The notes under the pieces: model-generated
Told to the model about the DNA's origin: nothing
Seen by the model: the letters and a program-made list of their open reading frames with translations, nothing else
The model's database searches: none
From: Belnapia sp. F-4-1
GTDB taxonomy: Bacteria > Pseudomonadota > Alphaproteobacteria > Acetobacterales > Acetobacteraceae
NCBI RefSeq assembly: GCF_000802185.1
Contig: NZ_KN676113.1
Span: forward strand, 5,030,028-5,094,027
Reading direction: 5' to 3'
DNA length: 64,000 nucleotides
In this document: piece after piece, positions 18,105 through 27,410 of the stretch
Layout: each line of letters starts with the position of its first letter
Position numbering within the stretch: position 1 is the first letter of the stretch
Position numbers and translations under genes: made by a program

Positions 18105-19015
18105 CAGCTCCTCCGCTCGATCACGAAATCTGCGAGCATACGCAAGAGGTCTGCCCTCTCTCCGAAGACGTCAAGATGGGATTTGGCCTGGGCCACCAGC
18201 CGATCGGCCTGCAGCCGGGCCCGCTCGAGGCCGAGCAGGGAGACGAGCGTCGCCTTGCCGGCCTCGGCATCCTTGCCGGTGCGCTTCCCCGCCTCCTCGG
18301 CGGTGACGGTGGCGTCCAGCAGGTCATCGGCGATCTGGAAGGCGGCGCCGAGGTCGCGGCCGTAGCCGAGCAGCGCATGCCGCTGCGAGGCCGCGGCCTT
18401 GCCGAGCACCGCCCCCGCCTCGGCGGAGAATTCGATCAGCTTGCCGGTCTTCAGCGTCTGCAACCGGCCGATGGCGGCCTCGTCGAGCTGGGCGCCACTC
18501 TCCTCGGCCAGCATGTCGAGCATCTGCCCGCCGCACATGCCGCGCGCGCCGGCGGCCTGGGCGAGGCAGCGCACCAGCTCCACCCGGACGGACGGATCGG
18601 GATGGGTGTCCTCATGCGCCAGTGCGGCGAAGGCCTGGGTCTGCAGGGCATCGCCGGCGAGGATGGCGGTCGCCTCGTCGAAGGCCTTGTGAACGGTCGG
18701 CTTGCCGCGGCGCAGGTCGTCGTCGTCCATCGCCGGCAGGTCGTCATGGACGAGGCTGTAGGCGTGCAGCATTTCGATCGCGCCCGCGACCCTGAGCGCC
18801 GCATGGCGGGAGACGCCGAATTGCCGTGCCCCTTCCAGCACCAGGAAGCCGCGCAGCCGCTTGCCGCCGCCGACAGCCGCATAGCGCATGGCCGCATAGA
18901 GCCGGGCTTCGGGCCCTTCCTCCGGCGGCAGGAGGATGTCGAGGGCCTGATCGATCTCCTCCGCCGCCATCGCCATGGCGCGGCGGAGGTCCAAGGTCTC
19001 GGTGGTCATGCTCAT
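18104..19015 (-). CDS. ispA: Farnesyl diphosphate synthase (short-chain polyprenyl synthase)
   Basis: This 303-residue enzyme joins isopentenyl diphosphate to allylic diphosphates. The first aspartate-rich motif is in [19 protein letters not shown], with the long insertion typical of bacterial IspA. The second is in [22 protein letters not shown] provides the conserved lysine and arginine. The start at 19015 is supported by GGAATGAG upstream and by its position 1 nt after the xseB stop; a second ATG lies at 19009. Product length (C15 or C20) cannot be settled by eye. Confidence 0.93.
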   Translation of the reverse strand: MSMTTETLDLRRAMAMAAEEIDQALDILLPPEEGPEARLYAAMRYAAVGGGKRLRGFLVLEGARQFGVSRHAALRVAGAIEMLHAYSLVHDDLPAMDDDDLRRGKPTVHKAFDEATAILAGDALQTQAFAALAHEDTHPDPSVRVELVRCLAQAAGARGMCGGQMLDMLAEESGAQLDEAAIGRLQTLKTGKLIEFSAEAGAVLGKAAASQRHALLGYGRDLGAAFQIADDLLDATVTAEEAGKRTGKDAEAGKATLVSLLGLERARLQADRLVAQAKSHLDVFGERADLLRMLADFVIERRS

Positions 19016-19016
19016 C

Positions 19017-19289
19017 TCATTCCACGTCGCGGAGGGTGGGGCCGCCGGGTGCATCGACGATCGCCTGCACCTTTGCCTCGGCCTCCGCCAGCTTCTGCTC
19101 GCAATGCCGGCGAAGCGCGGCGCCGCGCTCGTAATCGGCAATGGCCTGGGCCAGCGTGCTCCGGCCGCCTTCCAGCGACTTCACGATGTCTTCCAACTCC
19201 GCCAGCGCGTCCTCGAAGGACAGCGCCGCGAGGTCCTCCGGCGGGGATGGCCGCCGCGCAGGGGCCGTCTGGCCTTGCGCCTCTCCCAT
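19017..19289 (-). CDS. xseB: Exodeoxyribonuclease VII small subunit
   Basis: A 90-residue protein with the family core LSFEDALAELEDIVKSLEGG followed by LAQAIADYERGAALRRHCEQKLAEAE. XseB is the small helical subunit of exonuclease VII, which degrades single-stranded DNA with XseA. The ATG at 19289 has AGGAG about 6 nt upstream. It heads the xseB-ispA-dxs-tlyA-thioesterase operon, an arrangement shared widely in proteobacteria. xseA is not in this window. Confidence 0.94.
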   Translation of the reverse strand: MGEAQGQTAPARRPSPPEDLAALSFEDALAELEDIVKSLEGGRSTLAQAIADYERGAALRRHCEQKLAEAEAKVQAIVDAPGGPTLRDVE

Positions 19290-19622
19290 TCGGTGCTCCT
19301 GGTTCGATCCCCCAGCATACAGCCCTTACCCGTTTCGTAACACCAGCTGCTTCGCATCGGAGGCGGGGCGTTTCCTTTTGGGCACGCTGGCGTTCGCCGC
19401 AAGGCCGGCGCAAGCATTATCAGAGGTTTATCGGCGCCCGACCGTGTCTCGCGATCACGTCAACGCCGCATCCAGCCTCGTCTACCCCGAAGCGTTGCGG
19501 CCGGCGGCAGACGGCGCCCACCATGACCGGGCGCGACACACAATCGCGAACCACCATGGTTACCCCGACACCGCCAGGTGCGGGAAAGGCGCGGGCAACG
19601 CGCGAGGCCAGGAGGAAACGGC
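19290..19622. other. 333-nt divergent intergenic region between xseB and the MFS gene
   Basis: No gene is visible. The region must contain the outward promoters for the xseB operon and for the MFS gene. On the minus strand a TATGCT at 19318-19313 could be a -10 for xseB, but no convincing -35 lies 16-18 nt upstream. The right end carries AGGAGGAAA, the ribosome-binding site of the MFS gene. An 8-nt palindrome ACCATGGT lies near 19553-19560. A GGTTCGATCC at 19301-19310 resembles a tRNA T-arm but no tRNA can be built around it. Confidence 0.5.
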
Positions 19623-21020
19623 ATGAGCACAACGACAATCGGACCCGGAACCCCACCGCTGCCCCTGGCCGGGCAGGCCGGGGGGCCGCTCGAGGAGCAG
19701 CACATGCGCTCCGCCGCCTACCGCAACGTGGCACAGGAGGGGCGGCTCACCGGCACGCATTGGCACATCGCCTGGGCCAACGGCCTGGGCTGGGGCTTCG
19801 ACGGCATGGACGGGGCGATCTTCGCCCTGGTCGCGCCACAGGTGATGCAGGAATTCGCCGTCACCCTGCCGGAGTACCGTACCGGCCTGCAGCTCTCCAT
19901 GCTGCTCGGCATCGTCGGCCTCTATCTCTGGCCCTGGCTCGCCGACCGCTATGGGCGGCGGAACCTGCTCGCCATCAACATCGCCATGTTCTCGCTGATG
20001 ATGCCGCTGGTGGCCCTCGCCCCGACCTGGGGCTTCTTCGTCGCCGCCTATGCGCTCTGCCGCTTCGCGCTCAACGGCGAATGGGCGATCGGCTCCATGC
20101 TGGTGGCCGAGACCTGGCCGGCCCGGCTCCGCGGCCGCGTCGTCTGCGCCGACCGGGCCGCCTGGGGCGTCGGTGCGGCGCTGGCCGGGACGATCACCGC
20201 GGTCGTGGTCGGCACCTGGGGCTGGCGCGCCGCCTTCGTGCTGCCGGCCGTGGTAGCGCTGCTGGCGATCTATGTCCGGCTGCTCTGCCCTGAATCGCCC
20301 TACTGGGTCCGCACCATGGACCGGAAGCGCCGCATCCGCGCCCAGCTCGCCGGCGGCGGCAGGCTGAGCGCGGAGGACAGCGCCTGGATCGACAAGGCCG
20401 AAAAGGTCGGCGTCCGCCAGCTCTTCCTGCCCGACATGCGGCGCAACACCGCGCTCGCCACCTTCGTCGCCACGGCCAACCTCATCGCCTTCTCGACCGT
20501 AGGGCTATGGATGCCGCTCTTCCTCAAGGAGGCGCATGGCTGGAGCGCGGCGGAATACGGCAGCTTCTACATCGCCTGGGGTCTGATCGGCGTGGTCGGC
20601 ATCGCCGGCGCGGGCTGGATCATCGACCGCTTCGGCAGGCGCCTCGGCTTCCTGCTGATGCTGCTCGAGGGTGCGCTCTTCCTCGCCCTCTGGGTCTATG
20701 CCGACAGCAAGCCCATGCTCTGGACCTACGGCCTGCTCTGGAGCATCGGCTTCCTCGGCGTCTGGGGCCCGGCCACGACCTACACGACGGAGATGTACCC
20801 AACGCGCATCCGCGGCGTGGGCAACGGCTTCTCCTGGGCCGTCGCCTTCTTCGTCGGCTACGTGCTCTGGCCCTTCGTCGCCGTCTGGCTGCGCGAGGGC
20901 ACCGGCAGCTTCGCCGCCGCCTTCCTGATGATCCCGGTCTTCATGCTGCTGCAGGGCGCCGTCGTCTGGTTCTGCAGCCCGGAGAATGCCGGAAAGGAGC
21001 TCGACGGCATCCATACCTGA
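19623..21020 (+). CDS. Major facilitator superfamily transporter (metabolite:H+ symporter type)
   Basis: A 465-residue protein with about 12 membrane segments. The loop motif between helices 2 and 3 is WLADRYGRRNLL, and its echo in the second half is WIIDRFGRRLGFLLML. The first helix region reads GLGWGFDGMDGAIFALVAPQ, similar to the aromatic-acid/sialate symporter branch, where an aspartate in helix 1 is functionally important. The ATG at 19623 has an excellent ribosome-binding site, AGGAGGAAACGGC. The gene stands alone, and its substrate, probably an organic acid, is inferred from the family only. Confidence 0.9.
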   Translation: MSTTTIGPGTPPLPLAGQAGGPLEEQHMRSAAYRNVAQEGRLTGTHWHIAWANGLGWGFDGMDGAIFALVAPQVMQEFAVTLPEYRTGLQLSMLLGIVGLYLWPWLADRYGRRNLLAINIAMFSLMMPLVALAPTWGFFVAAYALCRFALNGEWAIGSMLVAETWPARLRGRVVCADRAAWGVGAALAGTITAVVVGTWGWRAAFVLPAVVALLAIYVRLLCPESPYWVRTMDRKRRIRAQLAGGGRLSAEDSAWIDKAEKVGVRQLFLPDMRRNTALATFVATANLIAFSTVGLWMPLFLKEAHGWSAAEYGSFYIAWGLIGVVGIAGAGWIIDRFGRRLGFLLMLLEGALFLALWVYADSKPMLWTYGLLWSIGFLGVWGPATTYTTEMYPTRIRGVGNGFSWAVAFFVGYVLWPFVAVWLREGTGSFAAAFLMIPVFMLLQGAVVWFCSPENAGKELDGIHT

Positions 21021-21027
21021 AGGGCGC

Positions 21028-21915
21028 TCATGCGCCAGGCGGCTCGATGCCGGCCATCCGCTCGAGCACGGCGCAGACCGCCGCCGTATCCTCGCCGCCG
21101 AGGCCCTGGGCCATGGCGGCGGCATAATAGGGCTGGGTCGCGTTGAAGAGCGGCACCGGGCAGCCCAGCGAGGCGGCGTATTCGCCGATCACCGCCATGT
21201 CCTTCTGCCACATGGCGATGCGCATGCTGGGCGGCGAGTAGCGCTGTTCCGCCATCATCGGCGCCCGCAGCTCGAAGACGCGCGAATTGCCGGCGCCGCC
21301 CCGCACCAGCTCCACCACCTGGGCCGGGTCGAGCCCCGCCTTCCGCGCCAGCACCATGGCCTCGGCCGAAGCGACGTTGTGGATGGCGACCAGCAGGTTG
21401 GCGACGAATTTCATCCTTGTACCGTTGCCGAATTCGCCGAGGTCATGCACCGCCCGGGCGAAGCCGGCAAAGAAGGACCCAAGCCCGGCGATCGCCGCGC
21501 TGTCGCCGCTGGCATAAACGACCAGGTCGCGATGCACCGCCTGCGCCCCGGTGCCGGAGATCGGGCAATCGAGCATGCGGTGCCCCGCCCCGGCCAGCAC
21601 CTGGGCCGCAGCCTGCTTGTCCTCGAGCGTGAAGGTGCTGGTCTCCACCACCAGCCGGGGCGGCAGCCCGGCCGCGGCAAGCGCGGCCGCCGTGTCGCGC
21701 AGCGAGCCGGGCCGTGGCAGGCTGGTGAGCAGCAGCGGCACCTCCCGCGCCACCGCCACGGCATCCTCCATGACGGTGATGCCTGCCGCCGCCGCCTCTG
21801 CCCGCCGGGCCGGGTTGGTGTCGAAGCCCGAGACCTGCCAGCCGGCCTCCCGCAGGTTGCGCGCCATGGCGCCGCCCATGATGCCGAGGCCGATGACGCC
21901 GGCGACCTGTTCCAT
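21028..21915 (-). CDS. NAD(P)-dependent beta-hydroxyacid dehydrogenase
   Basis: A 295-residue enzyme of the 3-hydroxyisobutyrate / tartronate semialdehyde / 6-phosphogluconate dehydrogenase family. It opens with the dinucleotide-binding GVIGLGIMGGAMARNL. It has the substrate-binding signature DCPISGTGAQAVHRDLVVYASG (around residues 120-140) and the catalytic lysine region TRMKFVANLLVAIHNVASAEA. The ATG at 21915 has GGAGGAGGACACACC upstream; longer readings are not supported. It converges with the MFS gene with a 7-nt gap and is unlinked to an obvious pathway. Confidence 0.9.
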   Translation of the reverse strand: MEQVAGVIGLGIMGGAMARNLREAGWQVSGFDTNPARRAEAAAAGITVMEDAVAVAREVPLLLTSLPRPGSLRDTAAALAAAGLPPRLVVETSTFTLEDKQAAAQVLAGAGHRMLDCPISGTGAQAVHRDLVVYASGDSAAIAGLGSFFAGFARAVHDLGEFGNGTRMKFVANLLVAIHNVASAEAMVLARKAGLDPAQVVELVRGGAGNSRVFELRAPMMAEQRYSPPSMRIAMWQKDMAVIGEYAASLGCPVPLFNATQPYYAAAMAQGLGGEDTAAVCAVLERMAGIEPPGA

Positions 21916-22009
21916 GGTGTGTCCTCCTCCCCGGCCCGGCAGTCTCGCCCGCCCTTGGCCGTCGGCGCAACGCAAGCCACTCTCCGCCGTCGTCTGAGGG
22001 GGGACCAGC

Positions 22010-22114
22010 ATGCCGATCGAACAAGCGCTCGAATGGATCAGCCAGCACCGAACGGGGATGGTCATCCTCGTCGTGGTGATGGCGGTGACCATCCTGGCGC
22101 GGAACCGGAAATAG
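22010..22114 (+). CDS. 34-residue single-pass membrane miniprotein (predicted)
   Basis: A short frame reading MPIEQALEWISQHRTG, then a hydrophobic run MVILVVVMAVTILA, and ending in basic ARNRK. A strong GAGGGGGG ribosome-binding site lies 6 to 13 nt upstream of the ATG. The amphipathic start, one membrane helix and a positively charged tail fit a small membrane protein with its C-terminus in the cytoplasm. It sits in the 266-nt space between the divergent dehydrogenase and cupin genes. No family is recognised, and it could be a chance frame. Confidence 0.5.
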   Translation: MPIEQALEWISQHRTGMVILVVVMAVTILARNRK

Positions 22115-22181
22115 GCGCCGCTTGCGCCGCTCTGGCCGCCTGCCGATGATCCCCCTGCGTCCAGCAAGAAAGGCAGAACCG

Positions 22182-22643
22182 ATGCGCCGTCCCCTCCTCC
22201 ATGCCGGCTTCGCAGGGGCCTTCCTGGCCGGCCTGCTCGCAGCCCGCCTCATGCCCTCGGCCGAGGCGCAGTCCTCCCCGCCGCCGCTGGAGCCGCGGAT
22301 CATCAACGTCATGAGCATGACGGATGAGGAGATCGGGCCACTCATCCGCAACACCGACCTGCGCAGCCGCACCCTCGTCGCCACGCCCGACGGCACGGTC
22401 GCGGTCCAGAGCGGCAATGTCTTCCGCCACTTCCACGCCGATGCGAACGAGATCCAGCTGATCCTGGATGGTGCCGGCTCCTTCTGGCTCGGCGACCGGG
22501 AGGTGCAGATCAAGGCGGGCGACCTCATCGTCATCCCCAAGGGCACCATTCATGCCGGCTCCCGCGCCACCACGGGCCGGTTCCGGGCGATCGCCATCAA
22601 GCTGCCGCCGCAGCGGCCGGACGACACCCACGCGGCGCCTTGA
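22182..22643 (+). CDS. Exported cupin-domain protein
   Basis: A 153-residue protein with an N-terminal signal peptide (LLHAGFAGAFLAGLLAARLM, processed near AEAQ) and one cupin_2 barrel. The metal-binding residues appear in FRHFHADANEIQLILDG (two histidines and a glutamate) and in VIPKGTIHAG (last histidine). The start at 22182 is favoured because AAGAAAGGC precedes it and the signal peptide begins there; an earlier in-frame ATG at 22122 lacks support. Function is unknown. A periplasmic metal-dependent binding or isomerase role would fit the fold. Confidence 0.82.
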   Translation: MRRPLLHAGFAGAFLAGLLAARLMPSAEAQSSPPPLEPRIINVMSMTDEEIGPLIRNTDLRSRTLVATPDGTVAVQSGNVFRHFHADANEIQLILDGAGSFWLGDREVQIKAGDLIVIPKGTIHAGSRATTGRFRAIAIKLPPQRPDDTHAAP

Positions 22644-22718
22644 CGGGGCGCCGCGCCGCTTCGCAAGCTTGCGGCCGAGGGCCTGCTCAGACCGGGCCCA
22701 AGGGAAGGAAACGCCGCC

Positions 22719-23684
22719 ATGCGGGCCACGCGCCGCCTGGTCCTCGGGCTTGCCGCCGCGCCCTTCGCGGCACGGGCCCAGGGAGACCGCTACCCGGACC
22801 GCCCCGTCCGCATCGTCGTCCCCTTCGCGCCCGGTGGCCCGACCGACGTCATGGCCCGCGTCCTCTCGGCCGGGCTGACGGCAGCGCTCGGCCAGCCGGT
22901 CGTCGTGGAGAACCGCGGCGGGGGCGGCGGCAATATCGGCGCCGCCCATGTCGCCCGAAGCGTGCCGGATGGCTATACGCTGCTGGTCGCCTCAACCGGC
23001 TTCGTCGTCAACCCGAGCCTGTTCCGCAACCCGGGCTACGACCCGGTGAAGGACTTCGCCCCGGTCACGGAACTCGGCGCCTCGCCCAATGTCGTCATCG
23101 CCGGCGCACAATCGAGAATCGCGTCGATTGCCGGGCTGGTGGCCGCTGCCAAGGCGCGCGCGGGCGGGCTCGACATTGCAAATCCCGGCACCGGCTCCAC
23201 CCCGCATCTCACGGCGGAGCTGCTGCGGCTGCGCACTGGGGTGGAGTTCGTGCAGATCACCCATAACAGCGCCGCTCTCGCGGTGCAGTCGGTACTCGGC
23301 GGCATCACCCCGGTCGGCGTCGCGGCGCTGCCGCCGGCGCAGCCGCACATCCTTTCCGGCGCGGTCCGGGCGCTCGCCATCACCAGCGCCACGCGCTGGC
23401 CGGACCTGCCCGACGTGCCGACCATGCAGGAGCTCGGCTATCCGGGCTTCGTCTCGGAAACCTTCCAGGCCCTCCTCGCCCCCGCCGGCACCCCGCCCGC
23501 CATCGTCGACCGCCTGGCGCGGGAAAGCCTTGCCACCCTCGCCGAGCCGGCGACCCGCGCCAAGCTGCGTGCCGCCGGGTTCGGCGTCGAGGCGCGCGGT
23601 CCGGCAGCGCTCGCAGAGCGCATCACCCGCGAGGTGCCGCTTTGGCGCGACATTATCAGGCAAGCGGGAATTCCGCTGGAATAA
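22719..23684 (+). CDS. Tripartite tricarboxylate transporter substrate-binding protein (Bug family)
   Basis: A 321-residue periplasmic receptor. The signal peptide (MRATRRLVLGLAAAPFAARA) contains a twin-arginine. The mature start YPDRPVRIVVPFAPGGPTDVMAR is diagnostic for the Bug family. FAPVTELGASPNVVIAG and GYPGFVSETFQALLAPAGTP follow in the expected order. There are no TctA or TctB permease genes nearby. Orphan Bug receptors are very common in Roseomonas- and Bordetella-type genomes. The substrate, often a carboxylate, cannot be read. AAGGGAAGGAAA upstream supports the start. Confidence 0.92.
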   Translation: MRATRRLVLGLAAAPFAARAQGDRYPDRPVRIVVPFAPGGPTDVMARVLSAGLTAALGQPVVVENRGGGGGNIGAAHVARSVPDGYTLLVASTGFVVNPSLFRNPGYDPVKDFAPVTELGASPNVVIAGAQSRIASIAGLVAAAKARAGGLDIANPGTGSTPHLTAELLRLRTGVEFVQITHNSAALAVQSVLGGITPVGVAALPPAQPHILSGAVRALAITSATRWPDLPDVPTMQELGYPGFVSETFQALLAPAGTPPAIVDRLARESLATLAEPATRAKLRAAGFGVEARGPAALAERITREVPLWRDIIRQAGIPLE

Positions 23685-23773
23685 CGGTCCCGCTTGACGC
23701 CGCCGCGCAGGACGGCTTGGCTCATGGTGCACGCGCCCCGACAGAGGGCGGCGGCACCAGGGAGAGACGCCAG

Positions 23774-25093
23774 ATGACGGCATTCGGGATCACCCGGCGC
23801 GGCCTGTTGGGGGCCGGCGCCGCTCTTACCATCCCCGCCAGCGTCGCACGCGCCCAAGGGCCGGCCCGCGGCGGCGACCCGCTCCGCGTGGGGGTGATGA
23901 CCGACCTCTCCGGCCCGTTCGCCGGCGCCGGCAGCCAGCCGCTGTTCTGGGGCGCCGAGGTGGCGATCGAGCTGTTCAACGAGCGCGGCGGCGTCGATGG
24001 ACGCCCCGTCCAGGCCGTCACCGCCGACAGCCAGAGCAAGGCTGATGTCGCCATCAACGAGATGGAGCGCCTGCTCGGCCAGGAACGGCTGGAGGTGGTA
24101 ACGGGCATCTACTCCTCCGCCCATGCCGTGCCGCTCTCCGGCCGCTTCGAGCAGTCGAAGAAGATGATGTGGATCACCTCGGCCATCGCAACGGCGGTGC
24201 TGAAGGACAAGAATTTCCGCTACGTCTTCCGCCCCACCGTGCATTCCGACCAGTATGGCGAGGGCTCGATCTCCGCCATCGCCGACAATGCCCAGGCGAA
24301 GCTCGGCATCGCGCCGGACAAGGTGAAGCTCGGCGTCATCTACGAGGACGGGCCCTACGGCACCGGCGTCGCCGCGGCGATCGAGGCGAATGCCAAGAAC
24401 CGCAACATGCCGATCGTCCTCAAGGAAGCCTATTCCTCGACCGCGCCCGACCTCTCGACGCTGGTGACGAAGCTGCGGCGCGAGCGGCCCGACATCGTCC
24501 TCCAGGTCGGCTACAACCCGGACATCACGCTCTTCCTGCGCCAGGCGAAGTCGGGCGGCCTCCGTTTCAAGATGCTGATCGGCCACGGCGCCGGCTGGTC
24601 GCAGATCGACCGCCTGACCGAGACCTTCGGCCAGGACGTGAACTTCATGTGCAACGTGGACCCGGCGGCGACGCAGATGCTCGACTGGAGCAAGCTGCAG
24701 CCCGGCGTCGGCGACCTGGCGAAGACCTTCATGGACCGCTTCCAGGCCAAGCATAAGCTCAGCGACCCACCCACCCATGCCTCCATGGGCTTCAACAACA
24801 CCTGGATCTTCCTCGAGCATGTGCTGAAGCCCGCCGTCCGCAAGACCGGGGGAATGACCGCCGATGCCCTGCGCGAGGCGGCGCTCCAGGTGGACGTGCC
24901 GACCGGCGGCACCATCCAGGGCTATGGCGTGAAATTCGCACCCCCCGGCAATCCCATGGCCGGGCAGAACGAGCGCAGCATCGCGGTGGTCATGCAGTTC
25001 GAGAACGGCAAGTCGAAGGTGGTCTGGCCGGCCTCGCTCGGGCAGCCGATCGTCATGCCGCTGCCCGCCGGCAACGCCTACGCCGCGCGATGA
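23774..25093 (+). CDS. ABC transporter substrate-binding protein, branched-chain amino acid/amide type
   Basis: A 439-residue periplasmic-binding protein (peripla_BP_6 type). The Tat-like signal peptide is GITRRGLLGAGAALTIPAS, cleaved near VARAQ. The mature protein opens LRVGVMTDLSGPFAGAGSQ and contains VDGRPVQAVTADSQSKADVA, features of LivJ/UrtA-like receptors. The start at 23774 follows GGGAGAGACGCC. It heads a five-gene operon with all genes overlapping or within 3 nt: receptor, two ATPases and two permeases. The ligand is unknown; amides, urea or aromatic acids are as likely as leucine. Confidence 0.92.
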   Translation: MTAFGITRRGLLGAGAALTIPASVARAQGPARGGDPLRVGVMTDLSGPFAGAGSQPLFWGAEVAIELFNERGGVDGRPVQAVTADSQSKADVAINEMERLLGQERLEVVTGIYSSAHAVPLSGRFEQSKKMMWITSAIATAVLKDKNFRYVFRPTVHSDQYGEGSISAIADNAQAKLGIAPDKVKLGVIYEDGPYGTGVAAAIEANAKNRNMPIVLKEAYSSTAPDLSTLVTKLRRERPDIVLQVGYNPDITLFLRQAKSGGLRFKMLIGHGAGWSQIDRLTETFGQDVNFMCNVDPAATQMLDWSKLQPGVGDLAKTFMDRFQAKHKLSDPPTHASMGFNNTWIFLEHVLKPAVRKTGGMTADALREAALQVDVPTGGTIQGYGVKFAPPGNPMAGQNERSIAVVMQFENGKSKVVWPASLGQPIVMPLPAGNAYAAR

Positions 25094-25835
25094 ACACGGC
25101 CCCGCTGCTGGAGGTCGCCGGGCTGACCAAGCGCTTCGGCGGCTTCACCGCGGTCGACAACGTCTCCTTCGCGGTCGGCAAGGGCGAGATCCTCGGCCTG
25201 CTCGGTCCGAACGGCTCCGGCAAGAGCACGACCTTCAACTGCGTCGCGGGCATGCTCCGCCCGACCTCCGGCTCGGTGCGGCTCGCCGGCCAGGAGATCG
25301 GCGGGCTGACGGCGGACGAGACCTGCCGGCGCGGGATCGGCCGCACCTTCCAGATCCCCCGCCCCTTCCGCGGCCTCTCGCTGTTGGAGAACGCGACGCT
25401 CGCCGCGCATTACGGCGCCGGCGGCAGCATCACCCGCGAGCAGGCGGAGGGGCACGCCCGCGACGCCCTCCGCCTCGCCCAGCTTCCCGACGACCCGCAT
25501 GCGACGGCGCATGGCCTCGGCGCCGCGGGGCTGAAGAAGCTGGAACTCGCCCGGGCGCTCGCCACCCAGCCCCGGCTGCTGCTGGCCGACGAGAGCCTCG
25601 GCGGCCTCGACACGGCCGAGATGCACCAGGCCGCCGCCATGCTGAAGCGCATCCGCGACGAGCGCGGCATCACCATCGTCTGGGTGGAGCACATCATGGG
25701 CGTGCTGCTCTCGGTCGTGGACCGGGTCGTGGTGCTCGACCACGGCGCCGTCATCTTCCAGGGCACCCCGGAGGCGGCGCAGGCCGACGAGCGCGTCGCC
25801 GAGGTCTATCTCGGCCCGCCCGAAAGCCGCGCCGC

Positions 25836-25839
<4 letters not shown>
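25090..25839 (+). CDS. livG: Branched-chain amino acid-type ABC transporter ATP-binding protein (LivG-like)
   Basis: A 249-residue cytoplasmic ATPase with Walker A GPNGSGKST, a Q-loop in GRTFQIPRPF, and Walker B with catalytic glutamate in LLLADESLGGLD. The ABC signature is unusual, reading GLGAAGLKKLELARALA where LSGGQ would stand; related variants occur in some LivG-like proteins. The ATG overlaps the receptor gene stop by 4 nt, and the livF start overlaps its own stop by 4 nt, so translation is probably coupled along the operon. Confidence 0.92.
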
Positions 25840-26552
<713 letters not shown>

Positions 26553-26555
26553 GCC

Positions 26556-27410
26556 ATGGATCCCTTTCTCCTCGAAGCACTGGTCAACGGCATCCTCCTC
26601 GGCGGCGTCTTCGCCCTGCCGGCGCTCGGGCTGAACCTCGTCTTCGGCGTCGTGGACGTGGTCTGGCTCTGCTACGCGGAGCTGGTGATGGTCGGCATGT
26701 ATGCCGTCTGGTTCCTCTACACCCAGCTCGGCTGGCCGCTGTGGCTGGCCTTCGCCGCCTGCCTGCCGGTGGTCTCGCTGCTCGGCCTGCTGCTGCACCT
26801 GCTCGTGGTGCGGCCGCTGCTCACGGCGCCGCCGATCAACCAGGTGCTGGCGACGGGCGGCGTGCTCTTCCTGCTGCAAGGCGCGATGACGCTCATCTTC
26901 CGCACCGACTTCCGCAGCCTCGGCGTCGACATGCCGCCGATGGAGGTCGGCGAGATCTTCGTCAGCGGCACCAAGCTTGCCGCCTTCTGCGCCGCTCTGG
27001 TGGGGGCGGCGCTGCTTTGGGCCTTCCTGAAATTCACCTATGTCGGCACCGCCATCCGCGCCATCGCCCGCGACCGGGAGGTGATGCCGCTGATGGGCGT
27101 CGACCCGCAGCGCATCTACCTCATCGCCTCCGCGGTCGGCGGGGCGCTGGCCGGGCTCGCCGCCTGCCTCCTCGTGGTGCAGCTCGACGTCCACCCCTTC
27201 GTCGGCCTCTCCTTCGGGCCGATCACCTTCATGATCTGCGTCATGGGCGGGCTCGGCAACATGCTGGGCGGCTTCCTCGCCGCCTTCATCATGGGGATCA
27301 TCGTCTCGGTCGGCGGCTTCTGGGGCACGACCGAATTCTCCTATGTCGTCGCCTTCGGCTTCTTCATCGTCACCATCTTCGCCCGGCCGCGGGGGCTCTT
27401 CGCACGATGA
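26556..27410 (+). CDS. livH: Branched-chain amino acid-type ABC permease (LivH-like)
   Basis: A 284-residue inner-membrane permease with about eight hydrophobic segments. It begins LLEALVNGILLGGVFALPALGLNLVFGV, the usual LivH opening. The conserved cytoplasmic loop reads GTAIRAIARDREVMPLMGVD, the ATPase-contact region, followed by AVGGALAGLAACLL and MGGLGNMLGGFLAAFIMGI. It lies 3 nt after livF and overlaps livM by 4 nt. Confidence 0.93.
   Translation: MDPFLLEALVNGILLGGVFALPALGLNLVFGVVDVVWLCYAELVMVGMYAVWFLYTQLGWPLWLAFAACLPVVSLLGLLLHLLVVRPLLTAPPINQVLATGGVLFLLQGAMTLIFRTDFRSLGVDMPPMEVGEIFVSGTKLAAFCAALVGAALLWAFLKFTYVGTAIRAIARDREVMPLMGVDPQRIYLIASAVGGALAGLAACLLVVQLDVHPFVGLSFGPITFMICVMGGLGNMLGGFLAAFIMGIIVSVGGFWGTTEFSYVVAFGFFIVTIFARPRGLFAR

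Noticed and set aside
19296-19316. GGTTCGATCC resembling a tRNA T-arm
   Set aside because: No acceptor stem, anticodon arm or D-arm can be formed in the flanking sequence.
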